Shown here piece after piece: positions 52,177 through 60,683 of a stretch of DNA of 64,000 nucleotides (position 1 is its first letter; each line of letters starts with the position of its first letter). The DNA lies in NCBI RefSeq assembly GCF_002101965.1, contig NZ_LQQA01000035.1, positions 1-64,000 on the forward strand. Direction: 5' to 3'. The notes under the pieces are model-generated. The model worked only from the letters and a program-made list of their open reading frames with translations, was not told where the DNA came from and searched no databases. Position numbers and translations under genes: made by a program. Source of the stretch: Mycolicibacterium wolinskyi (lineage in GTDB: Bacteria; Actinomycetota; Actinomycetes; Mycobacteriales; Mycobacteriaceae).

Positions 52177-52614
52177 TCACCCGCGCGCGAGTACCGCGGC
52201 CAACTGCTCGAAGGTGAGTGTCCAACCGCTGTGGAAATTCTCGAACTCCTCTGGCGGCAGCAGGGAATGCTCGATCGACATCAGGGTCTCCTCGTCGCCG
52301 ACCGGCTCGAACGCGACATTGACGACGCTGACGGCAGTGGGATCTGCCCAGTCCGAATTGCTCCACGTGAACCGCAGCGCGCGCGGACGGTCGATCGCAA
52401 GGAATTGGCCGGTGATGAGAACGCTTGTGCCTGAATCGTCGACGTCGAAACTGACCTTCCCACCGACGTGAGGCTCGATCGTGATGGCCACGCAGCGCAC
52501 CGGGCGCGGACACATCCAGTCGGCCAATGACTCCGGATCGAGCCATTGGTCGAACACCACGTCCGGTGGGGCGGGCATGACGCGCTGAACGTGCACCGTC
52601 GCCGCGTCGGTCAT
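52177..52614 (-). CDS. SRPBCC (AHSA1-like) domain protein
   Basis: A 145-residue AHSA1 fold from the ATG at 52614, which overlaps the ArsR stop by 4 bases. Family blocks are VHVQRVMPAPPDVVFDQWLD (about residues 8-27), LADWMCPRPVRCVAITIEPH, and the C-terminal FENFHSGWTLTFEQLAAVL. It is the partner of the ArsR gene just upstream, repeating the arrangement at 643-1451 with an unrelated-looking regulator. A ligand-binding role is inferred from the family. Confidence 0.9.
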   Translation of the reverse strand: MTDAATVHVQRVMPAPPDVVFDQWLDPESLADWMCPRPVRCVAITIEPHVGGKVSFDVDDSGTSVLITGQFLAIDRPRALRFTWSNSDWADPTAVSVVNVAFEPVGDEETLMSIEHSLLPPEEFENFHSGWTLTFEQLAAVLARG

Positions 52615-52967
52615 CCGGATTGCCCCTTTCGCCGCAGCCGCGCCGCGAGCGCGTCCGCTCGTGTCGACCAGAAGTCCGTCTGCTCGTTGATCCATTGCTG
52701 CGCCATCGTCAATCCATCCGGTTTCAAAGACAACCAGTGCTCGCGGCCGCGGATCTCGCGTTGCACGAGCCCTGCCGATTCCAACACCCCGATGTGGCGG
52801 GAAACGCCGGCAAATGTCATGGGCAGCGGGGCGGCCAGATCGCTGATGCGGGCATCGCCCTCACGCAGAGTCTTCAAAAGCCAGCGTCGGGTCGGATCGG
52901 CTAGTGCTGAGTACGCCCGGTCCAACACCTGATCTTCAACCACATTGTTGACTATAGCGGGGCGCAT
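52611..52967 (-). CDS. ArsR-family winged-helix regulator
   Basis: A 118-residue repressor. The winged helix contains RAYSALADPTRRWLLKTLRE (about residues 17-36), PMTFAGVSRHIGVLESAGLV (about 48-67) and the wing REIRGREHWLSLKPDGL. It lacks metal-binding cysteines. It is translationally coupled to the AHSA1 gene at 52177. Divergent transcription from the DUF899 gene leaves a 64-bp AT-rich promoter gap for an autoregulatory operator. Confidence 0.92.
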   Translation of the reverse strand: MRPAIVNNVVEDQVLDRAYSALADPTRRWLLKTLREGDARISDLAAPLPMTFAGVSRHIGVLESAGLVQREIRGREHWLSLKPDGLTMAQQWINEQTDFWSTRADALAARLRRKGQSG

Positions 52968-53031
52968 GTGTTGTGCTGGAGACAGTTATTAAACGGATCT
53001 GTTGAATGTTGAGATGACGGAAGGACCACAC

Positions 53032-53805
53032 ATGAAGACCCCTCCGATCGTGTCGGCGCCGGAATGGGACACCGCGCTGCAACAGATGCTGGTCAAGGAG
53101 AAGGAGTTCACCCGCGCCAGGGATGCGCTGGCCGCGATGCGTCGGCGGATGCCGTGGACGCCGGTGGAGAAACGCTACGAGTTCGAGGGGCCCGAGGGCA
53201 CGGTCTCACTACTGGACCTGTTCGCGGGCCGGCGCCAGCTGATCGTGTACCGGGCCTTCCTCGACCCGGGTGTCGACGATTGGCCCGAACACGGCTGCGT
53301 CGGCTGTTCGTTGATGGCCGACCACATCCCCAACCTCGCGCATCTGAATGCCCGCGACACCACGCTCGTCTACGCCTCCCGCGGGCCGCAGGCCGACATC
53401 CAGCGGATCAAAGCGCGGATGGGCTGGCAGCATCCCTGGTACACGATGGTGCCCGGCCCGGACGGCGCCTTCGACGTCGACTTCGGCGTCGACCAATGGC
53501 ACGGCACCAACGCCTTCATCCGCGACGGCGATCAGGTGTACCGCACGTACTTCATCGACAACCGCGGCGACGAGGCCTTCGTCAACACCTGGAACTTCCT
53601 CGACATGACGGCACTGGGCCGTCAGGAGACGTGGGAGGACTCACCGGAGGGCTACCCGCAGACCAAGCCCTACGAGTGGTGGTCGTGGCACGACACGTAC
53701 GCCCAGCAGGAGCCGTCGCGGTGGTTCGGCGATCCAGATCCCGACGATCCGAAGGATCCGCGCCCGCCGCGTACCGAGGGATGTGATTCCTGTGGCAGTC
53801 ACTGA
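53032..53805 (+). CDS. DUF899 (thioredoxin-like) family protein
   Basis: A 257-residue protein from the ATG at 53032 with GGAAGGA upstream. The DUF899 pattern is LVKEKEFTRARDALAAMRRR (about residues 20-39), VEKRYEFEGPEGTVSLLDLF, HGCVGCSLMADHIPN with a CxxC (about 86-100), and FNTWN-like WNFLDMTALGRQE. A C-terminal CDSCGSH adds a second CxxC. The thioredoxin-like fold suggests a thiol reductase, but no activity is known. The end overlaps the next gene by 14 bp. Confidence 0.88.
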   Translation: MKTPPIVSAPEWDTALQQMLVKEKEFTRARDALAAMRRRMPWTPVEKRYEFEGPEGTVSLLDLFAGRRQLIVYRAFLDPGVDDWPEHGCVGCSLMADHIPNLAHLNARDTTLVYASRGPQADIQRIKARMGWQHPWYTMVPGPDGAFDVDFGVDQWHGTNAFIRDGDQVYRTYFIDNRGDEAFVNTWNFLDMTALGRQETWEDSPEGYPQTKPYEWWSWHDTYAQQEPSRWFGDPDPDDPKDPRPPRTEGCDSCGSH

Positions 53806-54457
53806 TGCGGTGCGGGCCGTCGGCCACTACCAGGAGACGAAAGACCGTATTGTCGAGCTTGTTTCAGAGTCCGACGCATCGTGGAGCACCGCCGTTGCAG
53901 CATGTCCTGGCTGGTCGGTACGTGACGTGGTCGCGCATATGACCGCGGTGGCCGAGGACTGGGTGAGTGGCCGCCTGGCCGGGGCGCCCACCGACGAACA
54001 GACCGCCGCGCAGGTGGCCCGATTCGGTGCCTTCGACACGGCAGGCATTCTGACCGCGTGGGACGATGCGGCCTCGGAGTTGGCGCGCAAGGCCGACAGC
54101 GACGGGCTCAAGCCGCCGCTCGGTGACATCGTCGTCCACGAGCACGACATCCGTGCCGCTCTGGGCCGGCCGGGGGCACGAGATTCGGACGCGGCACGCA
54201 GTGTCTGCGACCAGTTGCTCGCCATCCTTCGGACCCCGGTGCCGCTCGTGGTGGCGGTGGAGGATGCCGAGTATCACAGCGGGCCGGACTCGGGTTCTCA
54301 GATACGGCTCGACACAACGCGTTTCGAGGTGTTGCGGTGGCGGACGGGCCGCCGGAGCCGGGCCCAGCTCGCCGCGATGGACTGGTCCGGTGACCCTGCA
54401 CCCGTCCTCGATTCGCTGTATCTGTTCGGCCCCGCCGACGCCGACTTCATCGAGTAG
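53792..54457 (+). CDS. Maleylpyruvate isomerase N-terminal-type (mycothiol-dependent) protein
   Basis: About 221 residues of the DinB-like mycothiol-dependent fold. It has ACPGWSVRDVVAHMTAVAED (about residues 38-57) with the first histidine, and LGDIVVHEHDIRAALGRP (about 108-125) with the other metal histidines. This is the typical CPGWxxxDxxxH pattern of the family. The GTG at 53792 has GAGGGA upstream. The reading frame overlaps the DUF899 stop, so the genes are cotranslated and may act on one substrate. Confidence 0.88.
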   Translation: MAVTDAVRAVGHYQETKDRIVELVSESDASWSTAVAACPGWSVRDVVAHMTAVAEDWVSGRLAGAPTDEQTAAQVARFGAFDTAGILTAWDDAASELARKADSDGLKPPLGDIVVHEHDIRAALGRPGARDSDAARSVCDQLLAILRTPVPLVVAVEDAEYHSGPDSGSQIRLDTTRFEVLRWRTGRRSRAQLAAMDWSGDPAPVLDSLYLFGPADADFIE

Positions 54458-54495
54458 CCGAACCGGGCGCCCTACACATCGGAGAAGATGGGCGG

Positions 54496-56058
54496 GTGAC
54501 TCAACCGCCGCTGACCCTCCCCGCACTTCTGCACCGCAGCGTGAGGCAATTCGGCCAGGCCACATATGTGGTCACGCCGACGGACAGCCTGACGTATGAC
54601 GAGGCCGAGCAGCGCTCGGCTCGTGCGGCCCGGTGGCTGCTGCGTGCGGGTGTCGGCAAGGGCACCCGGGTCGGCCTGTTCTTCGCCAACGGCGCCGACT
54701 GGATCGTCTGGTGGCTCGCGGTGTCGCGGATCGGGGCGGTGGCCGTCCCGTTGAGCACGCTGTACCCGCCGGCCGAGCTCGCAAAAGTGTTGCGGTTGGC
54801 CGATATCGGGATGTTGGTCGCGCCCCCGCGCGTGCTGGACATCGACGTCGCCGACCGGTTGGAAGCCGCACTGCCCGAGCTCGCCGCCGCGCAGTCCGGC
54901 GTGCTGGCCGTAAGTGCCGCGCCCTACCTGCGCCGCATCGTGTTCACCGGCCATACCGGCCGCCTATGGGCCGGCCGATGCGACGACGATGCCGGGGTGC
55001 CCGACAGCATTCTGAGCGCCGTCGAAGCCGAAGTCTCCCCCGCCGATCTCGCCGTCATGATTCACACCTCAGGGTCGACCGCCGATCCCAAAGGTGCCCT
55101 GCACACCCACGGCACCCTGGCGCGCCAAACCTCGACGTGGCCGAGCGCCATCCGGGCGATCACCCATTCGGACACCGAGGCACGGATCCTGTGCGCCATG
55201 CCGTTCTTCTGGATCGGTGGGCTTCTTGCGGCGACGGGCGCGCTGCACGAACCGGTCACCATCGTCGTGCTGCCGAAGCTCGACGCCGAGGCCGCACTCG
55301 ATCTCGCCGAGCGGGAACGCATCACCGGCATCGTCGGATGGCCCGCGTTCACCCAGCGGTTGCGCGAACACCCCACGTTCGACAGCCGCGATCTCAGCAG
55401 CGCACCGATGTTGCGCGAAGGCCCGCTCGACATCGCGATGACCGATGTCCCCGACGGGTTTCCGGTGCACCGCACGATGACGGAAACCGCGGGCGGCTTT
55501 GCGTTCACGGAGATGAGCATCGTCGATGACGACGGCCAGCCGGTCCGGCCCGGCGCCACGGGTCAACTGCTCGTCCGAGGCGTCGGAGTGATGGCGGGTT
55601 ACAACAAGCGCGAACGGTCCGACACGTTCGATGCGGACGGGTGGTACCACACCGGCGATCGGGTTTACCGCCGCGACGACGATCCGCGCGTGTTCTACGT
55701 CGGCCGCACGACAGACCTCATCAAGGCCGCCGGGGCGAACGTGTCACCGCTCGAAGTCGAGGCGGTGGTCGGCAATCTCGCCGAGGTGGCTCAGTGCATC
55801 GTCGTCGGAATCGACGATCCGCAACGCGGCGAGGAGGTGTGCGCAGTGATCGTGCCCGCCACGGAGATCGATCTTCGCTCGGTCGCCGAGTACACGCGTG
55901 CACGGCTTTCCGCCTACAAGGTGCCCACCCGCTGGGTGCTCACCACAAGCGACCGGATCCCGACCCTGCCGAGCGGCAAGTTCGATCGGAAAGCTCTGCG
56001 GCAGTTGATCATCGACGGCTCACTGACATCGACTCGGGTTGGCGCGACGCGAGGTTAA
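54496..56058 (+). CDS. Acyl-CoA synthetase (AMP-binding enzyme)
   Basis: A 520-residue ANL enzyme. Core motifs are VMIHTSGSTADPKGALHTHG (about residues 185-204), FFWIGGLLAATGALHEP, the HRTMTETAGGFAFTEMSIVD region, WYHTGDRVYRRDDDPRVFYVG, and the catalytic lysine in TLPSGKFDRKALR. It resembles cyclohexanecarboxylate-CoA ligase-like FadD proteins and not FAALs. It should form an acyl-CoA; chain length cannot be judged. GTG start. It follows the isomerase-like gene by 38 bp and may share its operon. Confidence 0.9.
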   Translation: MTQPPLTLPALLHRSVRQFGQATYVVTPTDSLTYDEAEQRSARAARWLLRAGVGKGTRVGLFFANGADWIVWWLAVSRIGAVAVPLSTLYPPAELAKVLRLADIGMLVAPPRVLDIDVADRLEAALPELAAAQSGVLAVSAAPYLRRIVFTGHTGRLWAGRCDDDAGVPDSILSAVEAEVSPADLAVMIHTSGSTADPKGALHTHGTLARQTSTWPSAIRAITHSDTEARILCAMPFFWIGGLLAATGALHEPVTIVVLPKLDAEAALDLAERERITGIVGWPAFTQRLREHPTFDSRDLSSAPMLREGPLDIAMTDVPDGFPVHRTMTETAGGFAFTEMSIVDDDGQPVRPGATGQLLVRGVGVMAGYNKRERSDTFDADGWYHTGDRVYRRDDDPRVFYVGRTTDLIKAAGANVSPLEVEAVVGNLAEVAQCIVVGIDDPQRGEEVCAVIVPATEIDLRSVAEYTRARLSAYKVPTRWVLTTSDRIPTLPSGKFDRKALRQLIIDGSLTSTRVGATRG

Positions 56059-56429
56059 TCCGGATCGATCAGCCTCCGGAAACCTGCGGCTGCATGGACC
56101 GAAGCCCCGGCGGCCCTGACCCGTTCGGCCAACGTGCTGTCCGACGTCACGACGGTGATGTCGGCGGGCCGTGAATCGCTTGTCACCAGGCGCACGATCT
56201 CATCGTCGGCGGAGTTCGCCGCTGCCTCGGGCGCATTGGCGATGTCGATCACGGCCGACTCGATGGGCGGCGAGACCGGCGACTCGAACACCACCTGTAC
56301 GCTTCGGTCTTCCGTGGCTGCCCAGCGCTCAAGCTGATCCACCAAGCGAGCCATCGCGCCCCGACGGTCTTTCCACCAGCCGTCCGGGCGAGAGCCGATC
56401 ACGTTCATGCCGTCGACGATCCAGCGCAT
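56055..56429 (-). CDS. NYN-domain (YacP-like) putative ribonuclease
   Basis: A 124-residue PIN-like NYN domain from the ATG at 56429 (MRWIVDGMNVIGSRPDGWWK). Acidic residues expected at the metal site are D6 in WIVDGMNV, D79/D80 (NSADDEIVRLV) and D98 (TVVTSDSTLAERVRAAG). This arrangement is that of the YacP/Rae1-like nucleases. It is presumably an RNA endonuclease. It overlaps the convergent acyl-CoA synthetase gene by 4 bases and lies 29 bp downstream of the lipase-like gene. Confidence 0.85.
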   Translation of the reverse strand: MRWIVDGMNVIGSRPDGWWKDRRGAMARLVDQLERWAATEDRSVQVVFESPVSPPIESAVIDIANAPEAAANSADDEIVRLVTSDSRPADITVVTSDSTLAERVRAAGASVHAAAGFRRLIDPD

Positions 56430-56458
56430 ACCGGCGACGATACGGGCAACCGCCCGGT

Positions 56459-58174
56459 TTACCGCCGGGCTTTCGCGTCGGCCATCCGCCCACTCGTCGT
56501 CACGGCGTTGCCGAGGTCGGGTTCGATCGCGATGCGAAGGCCCGCGTCGAACCCCGGTTCCCCGACCCGAAAAGTCCACTCGTCGCGACTACCGGGAAGC
56601 CGACGCGCCCGCTGCACGATGGCTGCCCGGTCGTCGTCGACGGCCATCTCGTCAAGCCGGTCACGTGTGTACGGCTCGCGAGCCGACAGGAATCGCTCGC
56701 TCGTGTGAACGAACATCGCCACGCCGTTGTTCGGGAAAACCTGCACGTAGTACTGCTTGACGAAAACCTTGTTGTCGGAGAAGCCGATTCCGCGCGTATC
56801 GCGCTCGCCCACATAGATGTCGAGGCGGAACACCAGTCCCTGGCAGGCATTGTCCGGTTTCACGCGCGCGTCGATGTAACCTTCCCAGATCAGCCGGTCG
56901 GGTCCGGCCCAGCCGGTGGTCCGGTCACCGGGTGCGGACAGCGCCTTGGTCAGCTCCCCGGCCAGGTCGGGCGGCCCGTCGCTGAGATCCTTCTCGTGAA
57001 ACGGCCCGTAGCAGTTCTCGGCCGCGGCGCTCTGATGGAAGAGCTCGAAGTCGACACCGCGCGGCTTGATCGAGACCCCGAAGTAGAACTCGCTGCGTCC
57101 GAACCAATCTCTGCCACGTTCGATGTTGGCGTCGTCCAGCCACAGCCGCACCCGATGGGTGCCGTGGAAGAAGCGCATCGCGATCTCGTACGATTCGCGC
57201 GACGTCACCAGTGAGTCCGCCCCACCGTGGCACTTGTGGATGAATGTGCGCGGGGCGCCGGGCAGTTGTGCGGCGGCCTGTTTCACCAACCCGTCACTGC
57301 GGTTGTGCTGCAGGGTGCCCTCGTCGAGCAGACTGGAGATTCGGTTGGCAAGTGACGCAGCGGCGCCGTACGCACGGTAGTTCGTACCGACGACCGTGAG
57401 TATCCGTTCGACCGGGAACCACTTCTCTACGTTGAGGAAGTCCGTTTTGTCCGGGTTGAACGCGACGAGTTCATCGGCCGCGTTCTCGGCATCCGGAAGT
57501 GATTTCAGGAACCATCCGGGGAAACGCTGAAACGCGATGCCGCGGTGCGGGGTACCGAGTGTGACGATCCGATGGATCAGGCGGCGAGCCGAGTCCGTCT
57601 CTTCGTTGTGCAACTCCGCGAGCGCCTTGCGCACGACGAGACCGCCCATGCTGTGCGCGACGATGTCGACGCCGTGGAAGGTGTCGCCCTTTATCGCCGC
57701 GGCTCGTTTGATCAGTCGGATCAAGCGCGCCAGACCTTTGCCGTAGCGTTCCATCGCGCGCGGCGACAGGTCGTAGTAGCGGTAGATCCAGATCGTGCCC
57801 GCCGTGCCCTCGGCGAGCACGCGCTCGGCCATCTGCGGATCGATGACAACCGTTCCGCTGACCTCGTCCTCGGTGAAGCCGCCGGGGTCGTCGGGGGCTT
57901 CGACATCGCTTGAGTAGTAGCCGATGACGTTCGTCGCGTCGGTGTACGGGTACTGCTTGGATTTCAGCGCCCGCAGCAGGAACCCCTCGTAGATGAAATT
58001 GTCGCCGCGTTTCTTTTCGTAGACCGTGCCGTCGTTGAAACCCTGGTAGGCGTTTGCTCTTTCGTCGTTGACATCGACGCCGCCGAAACCGCGGACCAGG
58101 ATCAACGGGCGCGGTCGGACGGCGTCTTCGGATGATTTCCCGTTCGGCGAGATCGCCTCGACCGGCAGTGTCAT
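56459..58174 (-). CDS. Large esterase/lipase-like alpha/beta hydrolase
   Basis: A 571-residue protein. An N-terminal alpha/beta hydrolase (about 1-330) has the RPLILVRGFGG oxyanion strand, the nucleophile elbow DIVAHSMGGLVVRKAL (serine about residue 175) and a late HKCHGGADSLV histidine. The C-terminal about 220 residues form a beta-rich unit with FGRSEFYFGVSIKPRGVDFE, then FPNNGVAMFVHTSE. There is no signal peptide. The serine elbow GxSxGG fits triacylglycerol-lipase or phospholipase-type enzymes. A GTAGYCGRCTAC site lies 74 bp upstream. The substrate is unknown. Confidence 0.85.
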   Translation of the reverse strand: MTLPVEAISPNGKSSEDAVRPRPLILVRGFGGVDVNDERANAYQGFNDGTVYEKKRGDNFIYEGFLLRALKSKQYPYTDATNVIGYYSSDVEAPDDPGGFTEDEVSGTVVIDPQMAERVLAEGTAGTIWIYRYYDLSPRAMERYGKGLARLIRLIKRAAAIKGDTFHGVDIVAHSMGGLVVRKALAELHNEETDSARRLIHRIVTLGTPHRGIAFQRFPGWFLKSLPDAENAADELVAFNPDKTDFLNVEKWFPVERILTVVGTNYRAYGAAASLANRISSLLDEGTLQHNRSDGLVKQAAAQLPGAPRTFIHKCHGGADSLVTSRESYEIAMRFFHGTHRVRLWLDDANIERGRDWFGRSEFYFGVSIKPRGVDFELFHQSAAAENCYGPFHEKDLSDGPPDLAGELTKALSAPGDRTTGWAGPDRLIWEGYIDARVKPDNACQGLVFRLDIYVGERDTRGIGFSDNKVFVKQYYVQVFPNNGVAMFVHTSERFLSAREPYTRDRLDEMAVDDDRAAIVQRARRLPGSRDEWTFRVGEPGFDAGLRIAIEPDLGNAVTTSGRMADAKARR

Positions 58175-58247
58175 CGCAGTGCCCTTTCGGTGCTGGCAGA
58201 ACGTGCTGGTGAGGCAACCTTCGCGGATACGCGGTGGGTCGGCGTGA

Positions 58248-58259
58248 GTAGTCGACTAC
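58248..58259. promoter_or_regulatory. GTAGYCGRCTAC palindromic site, copy 3
   Basis: GTAGTCGACTAC is a perfect 12-bp palindrome flanked by GA and CTC, followed by TTTTCGG. It lies 74 bp upstream of the lipase-like gene and 101 bp upstream of the sigma factor gene. It matches the copies at 33225 and 46313. Confidence 0.5.
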
Positions 58260-58287
58260 CTCTTTTCGGCAACTTTTCTCGGGCCGG

Positions 58288-58314
58288 TGTCACAAACCCG
58301 GCCCGGCCGGTGTC
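58288..58314 (+). promoter_or_regulatory. Predicted ECF41-type promoter of the sigma factor gene
   Basis: TGTCACA (58288-58294), 16 bp, then TGTC (58311-58314), 47 bp before the sigma factor ATG. ECF41 sigma factors use TGTCACA with a CGTC-like -10 and usually transcribe their own operon. This fits with one mismatch at the -10. Confidence 0.6.
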
Positions 58315-58360
58315 TTGTGGGTGCAACAGTCGACACGCACGAGACAGGAGCCACCGAACC

Positions 58361-59257
58361 ATGACCGCGGAAAGCCCTCCGGATCCGGCCACCGAGGCAT
58401 TCGTCGCCCATCGCAACCTGCTCTTCACTGTCGCGTATGAGCTGCTCGGGTCGGCGGCGGACGCCGAGGACGTCCTGCAGGAGACGTGGCTGCGGTGGGT
58501 GGACGTCGACCTCGACACCGTGCGCGACCACCGTGCTTACCTGGTCCGGATCGCCACGCGGCAGGCCCTCGGGCGGTTGCGCACCCTGAGCAGGCGCAAA
58601 GAGTCCTACGTCGGCTCTTGGTTGCCCGAGCCGTTGCTGACCGCGCCGGACGTCGCCGAGGACGTCGAGTTGGCCGACAGTGTTTCGATGGCGATGATGC
58701 TCGTGCTGGAGACCCTCATGCCGACCGAGCGGGCCGTGTTCGTGTTACGCGAGGTGTTCGCGGTCGATTACGACGAGATCGCCGAGGCGGTCGACAAGAG
58801 CCCGGCCGCGGTACGGCAGATCGCCCACCGGGCACGCCAGCATGTCGCAGCCCGCCGGCCACGGGAGATCGTGTCGGCTGCCGAAACCCGCGGGGCGCTC
58901 GCCGCGTTCCAGCGGGCGGTCGAAACCGGTGATCTGCAAGGCTTACTCGACATCCTGGCGCCCGACGTCGTGGCAATCGGCGACGGTGGCGGCCTGAAGC
59001 AGGCCTTCCCGCGGCCCATCGTCGGCGCCGACCGGGTGGCCCGCGTGTTTGCCTCCGGACTGCGCAAGTTCGCCGCCGACATGTCGTTCGAGCCGATCGA
59101 GGTCAACGGCCACCCGGCCCTGCTCGCCCGGATCGACGGCGAGCTCGACGGTGTGGTGGCGCTGCGCATCGAGGACGGGCTGATCACCGGCATGTACTAC
59201 GTGCGCAATCCGCAGAAGCTGACCCGCATCGACCGCGAGTTCACGATGGCGCGTTGA
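58361..59257 (+). CDS. ECF41/SigJ-like sigma factor with SnoaL-type C-terminal domain
   Basis: A 298-residue sigma factor. Region sigma-2 (about 15-85) has VAYELLGSAADAEDVLQETW; region sigma-4 (about 120-170) has MPTERAVFVLREVFAVDYDE then SPAAVRQIAHRARQHV. ECF41 hallmarks are the WLPEPLL motif between the regions, the DGGG loop (IGDGGGLKQAF) and the NPQKL end motif, with a fused SnoaL-like domain (about 175-298) that replaces an anti-sigma factor. The family acts in stress or ligand responses. AGGAG precedes the ATG. A matching promoter lies upstream. Confidence 0.93.
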   Translation: MTAESPPDPATEAFVAHRNLLFTVAYELLGSAADAEDVLQETWLRWVDVDLDTVRDHRAYLVRIATRQALGRLRTLSRRKESYVGSWLPEPLLTAPDVAEDVELADSVSMAMMLVLETLMPTERAVFVLREVFAVDYDEIAEAVDKSPAAVRQIAHRARQHVAARRPREIVSAAETRGALAAFQRAVETGDLQGLLDILAPDVVAIGDGGGLKQAFPRPIVGADRVARVFASGLRKFAADMSFEPIEVNGHPALLARIDGELDGVVALRIEDGLITGMYYVRNPQKLTRIDREFTMAR

Positions 59258-59260
59258 GGT

Positions 59261-59992
59261 TCACCGCTTCTCGAAGTGCTGGTAGTCGATCGGCGACCGC
59301 CACAAGCCGCCCCATTGCCACCCTCGGTCGGTGAACGCGAGCACTGCCGGGTCTCCGGGGTGCAGGAGCCCGGGGTCGATTCGGGAGCGATCCACGTACG
59401 GCCCGGCGTTGGCGGGCTCCACCCCACCGCTGCCGATGTATGGATTGAGCAAGGGGTTCACGTCGATCGCACGGCCGTACGCGTGCAGTGACCAACTGCG
59501 CGAACCGGGGATGCCACGGCAATTGAACGCCGAGGTGTTGTTGTCACGCATCGACAGTTCGTCGTCGGCGCGGGGATAGTGGTCGACGGTGCGCATCTTC
59601 TCGATCGGATACCGCTGCCGGAGCAATTCCTCGAAGATTGTGATGACTTCGGGCACAAGGTCTTTGTGCACGACGAGCGCCCCACGATGCGTTCGGCCGT
59701 CGAATCCGAGGTAGTCGAGTTCGACCCGCCGCAGCACCTCGGGCCCGGCCGGGCAGCCCGGTCGCCACGTCGTGCCGAGCTCGGCCACGGTGACGGGATG
59801 GACGGTGGCCGGCACCGGTTGGCGCGTCGTCGTGGTTGCCGTTGTCGTCGTCGTAGCCGGGGATGGTGGTGGCGACACCGCTGTCGGGGACGGTTGCGGC
59901 GGCGCGCTCGAGCACTGGACGAGCGGGAGGCACGCGGCGGCAATCAGCGCCGCGGCACACCGGCGCCGCGCGGTCGACCGGTCAGTGGTCAC
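59261..59992 (-). CDS. M15-family D-alanyl-D-alanine carboxypeptidase-like lipoprotein
   Basis: A 243-residue lipoprotein. The signal peptide ends in the lipobox LVQC (cysteine about residue 27), followed by a Pro/Thr-rich linker (about 30-65). The peptidase domain shows SWSLHAYGRAIDVNP with the zinc HxxxxxxD motif (about 165-180), the DDELSMRDNNTSAFNCR block, and the terminal YQHFEKR histidine. It is a small LAS-type zinc peptidase, likely to trim peptidoglycan peptides. It ends 4 bp from the sigma factor stop. GTG start. Confidence 0.9.
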   Translation of the reverse strand: MTTDRSTARRRCAAALIAAACLPLVQCSSAPPQPSPTAVSPPPSPATTTTTATTTTRQPVPATVHPVTVAELGTTWRPGCPAGPEVLRRVELDYLGFDGRTHRGALVVHKDLVPEVITIFEELLRQRYPIEKMRTVDHYPRADDELSMRDNNTSAFNCRGIPGSRSWSLHAYGRAIDVNPLLNPYIGSGGVEPANAGPYVDRSRIDPGLLHPGDPAVLAFTDRGWQWGGLWRSPIDYQHFEKR

Positions 59993-60018
59993 CCTTCCGT
60001 TGTAACCGCCACGGCCGG

Positions 60019-60582
60019 TCAGCTCCCGGTGACTGTTCGCATCTCTTCGAGGGCTGCCCTGATCACCGCGCGCAGATCCTGCTCACGGGTGCCGGAGATC
60101 CAACGTTCGAACGCCACCTTGAACACCGCGATACCGGCTTCGGCCGCGAGGTCGGCGGCGATGTCGGACACTCCTCGGTTCCGCAGCGCGTCGCCGACCC
60201 CGGCCGCCAATGAGGCGAGCTTGATGAGTTCGCGCTCCTGCAGCGCGGTGTTGGCGGCGATGACGGCTTGCCGCCGACGCGCGTGATCGTAGCGTCCCGC
60301 GAACATCTCCCCTGCCGTGTCGAGCCCGGCGGCGACCGCATCGATGGGCGAAAGCGCTTCGTCGGCACCCGCGACGGCGGTGACGAACGCGTCGTGCAAC
60401 ACGCCCTCGCCCCAGAAGAGCACCTCGCGTTTGTCGGCGAAGTACCGGAAAAAGGTGCGCTCGGTCAGCCCGGCCCGCTGCGCGATCTCGGCCACCGTCG
60501 TCTGATCGAAGCCGCGTTCGCTGTAGAGCTCCAGCGCGGCCTGCGCGAGCCGGCCCTGCGCGTCGGGTTCCCAGCGACTCAT
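60019..60582 (-). CDS. TetR-family transcriptional regulator
   Basis: A 187-residue repressor. The TetR helix-turn-helix (about residues 8-55) has LAQAALELYSERGFDQTTVA, then EIAQRAGLTERTFFRYFADK. The ligand domain is small and helical with no clear specificity. The gene is divergent from the SDR gene at 60684. Two matching operators (60600-60616 and 60630-60646) lie in the 101-bp gap, so it very likely represses both itself and the SDR. Confidence 0.93.
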   Translation of the reverse strand: MSRWEPDAQGRLAQAALELYSERGFDQTTVAEIAQRAGLTERTFFRYFADKREVLFWGEGVLHDAFVTAVAGADEALSPIDAVAAGLDTAGEMFAGRYDHARRRQAVIAANTALQERELIKLASLAAGVGDALRNRGVSDIAADLAAEAGIAVFKVAFERWISGTREQDLRAVIRAALEEMRTVTGS

Positions 60583-60599
60583 GCACTGATCCTAGGGGA

Positions 60600-60646
60600 A
60601 TGACAGTGACTGTCATCGACGTTATGGTGATGACAGCAACTGACAT
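60600..60646. promoter_or_regulatory. Twin TetR operators
   Basis: ATGACAG-TGA-CTGTCAT (60600-60616) is perfect; ATGACAG-CAA-CTGACAT (60630-60646) has one mismatch. The centres are 30 bp apart. The first copy lies 18 bp upstream of the TetR start. Confidence 0.75.
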
Positions 60647-60683
60647 CGCAATGCGATGCCAGACCGTTCAACAGGAGGTATCC

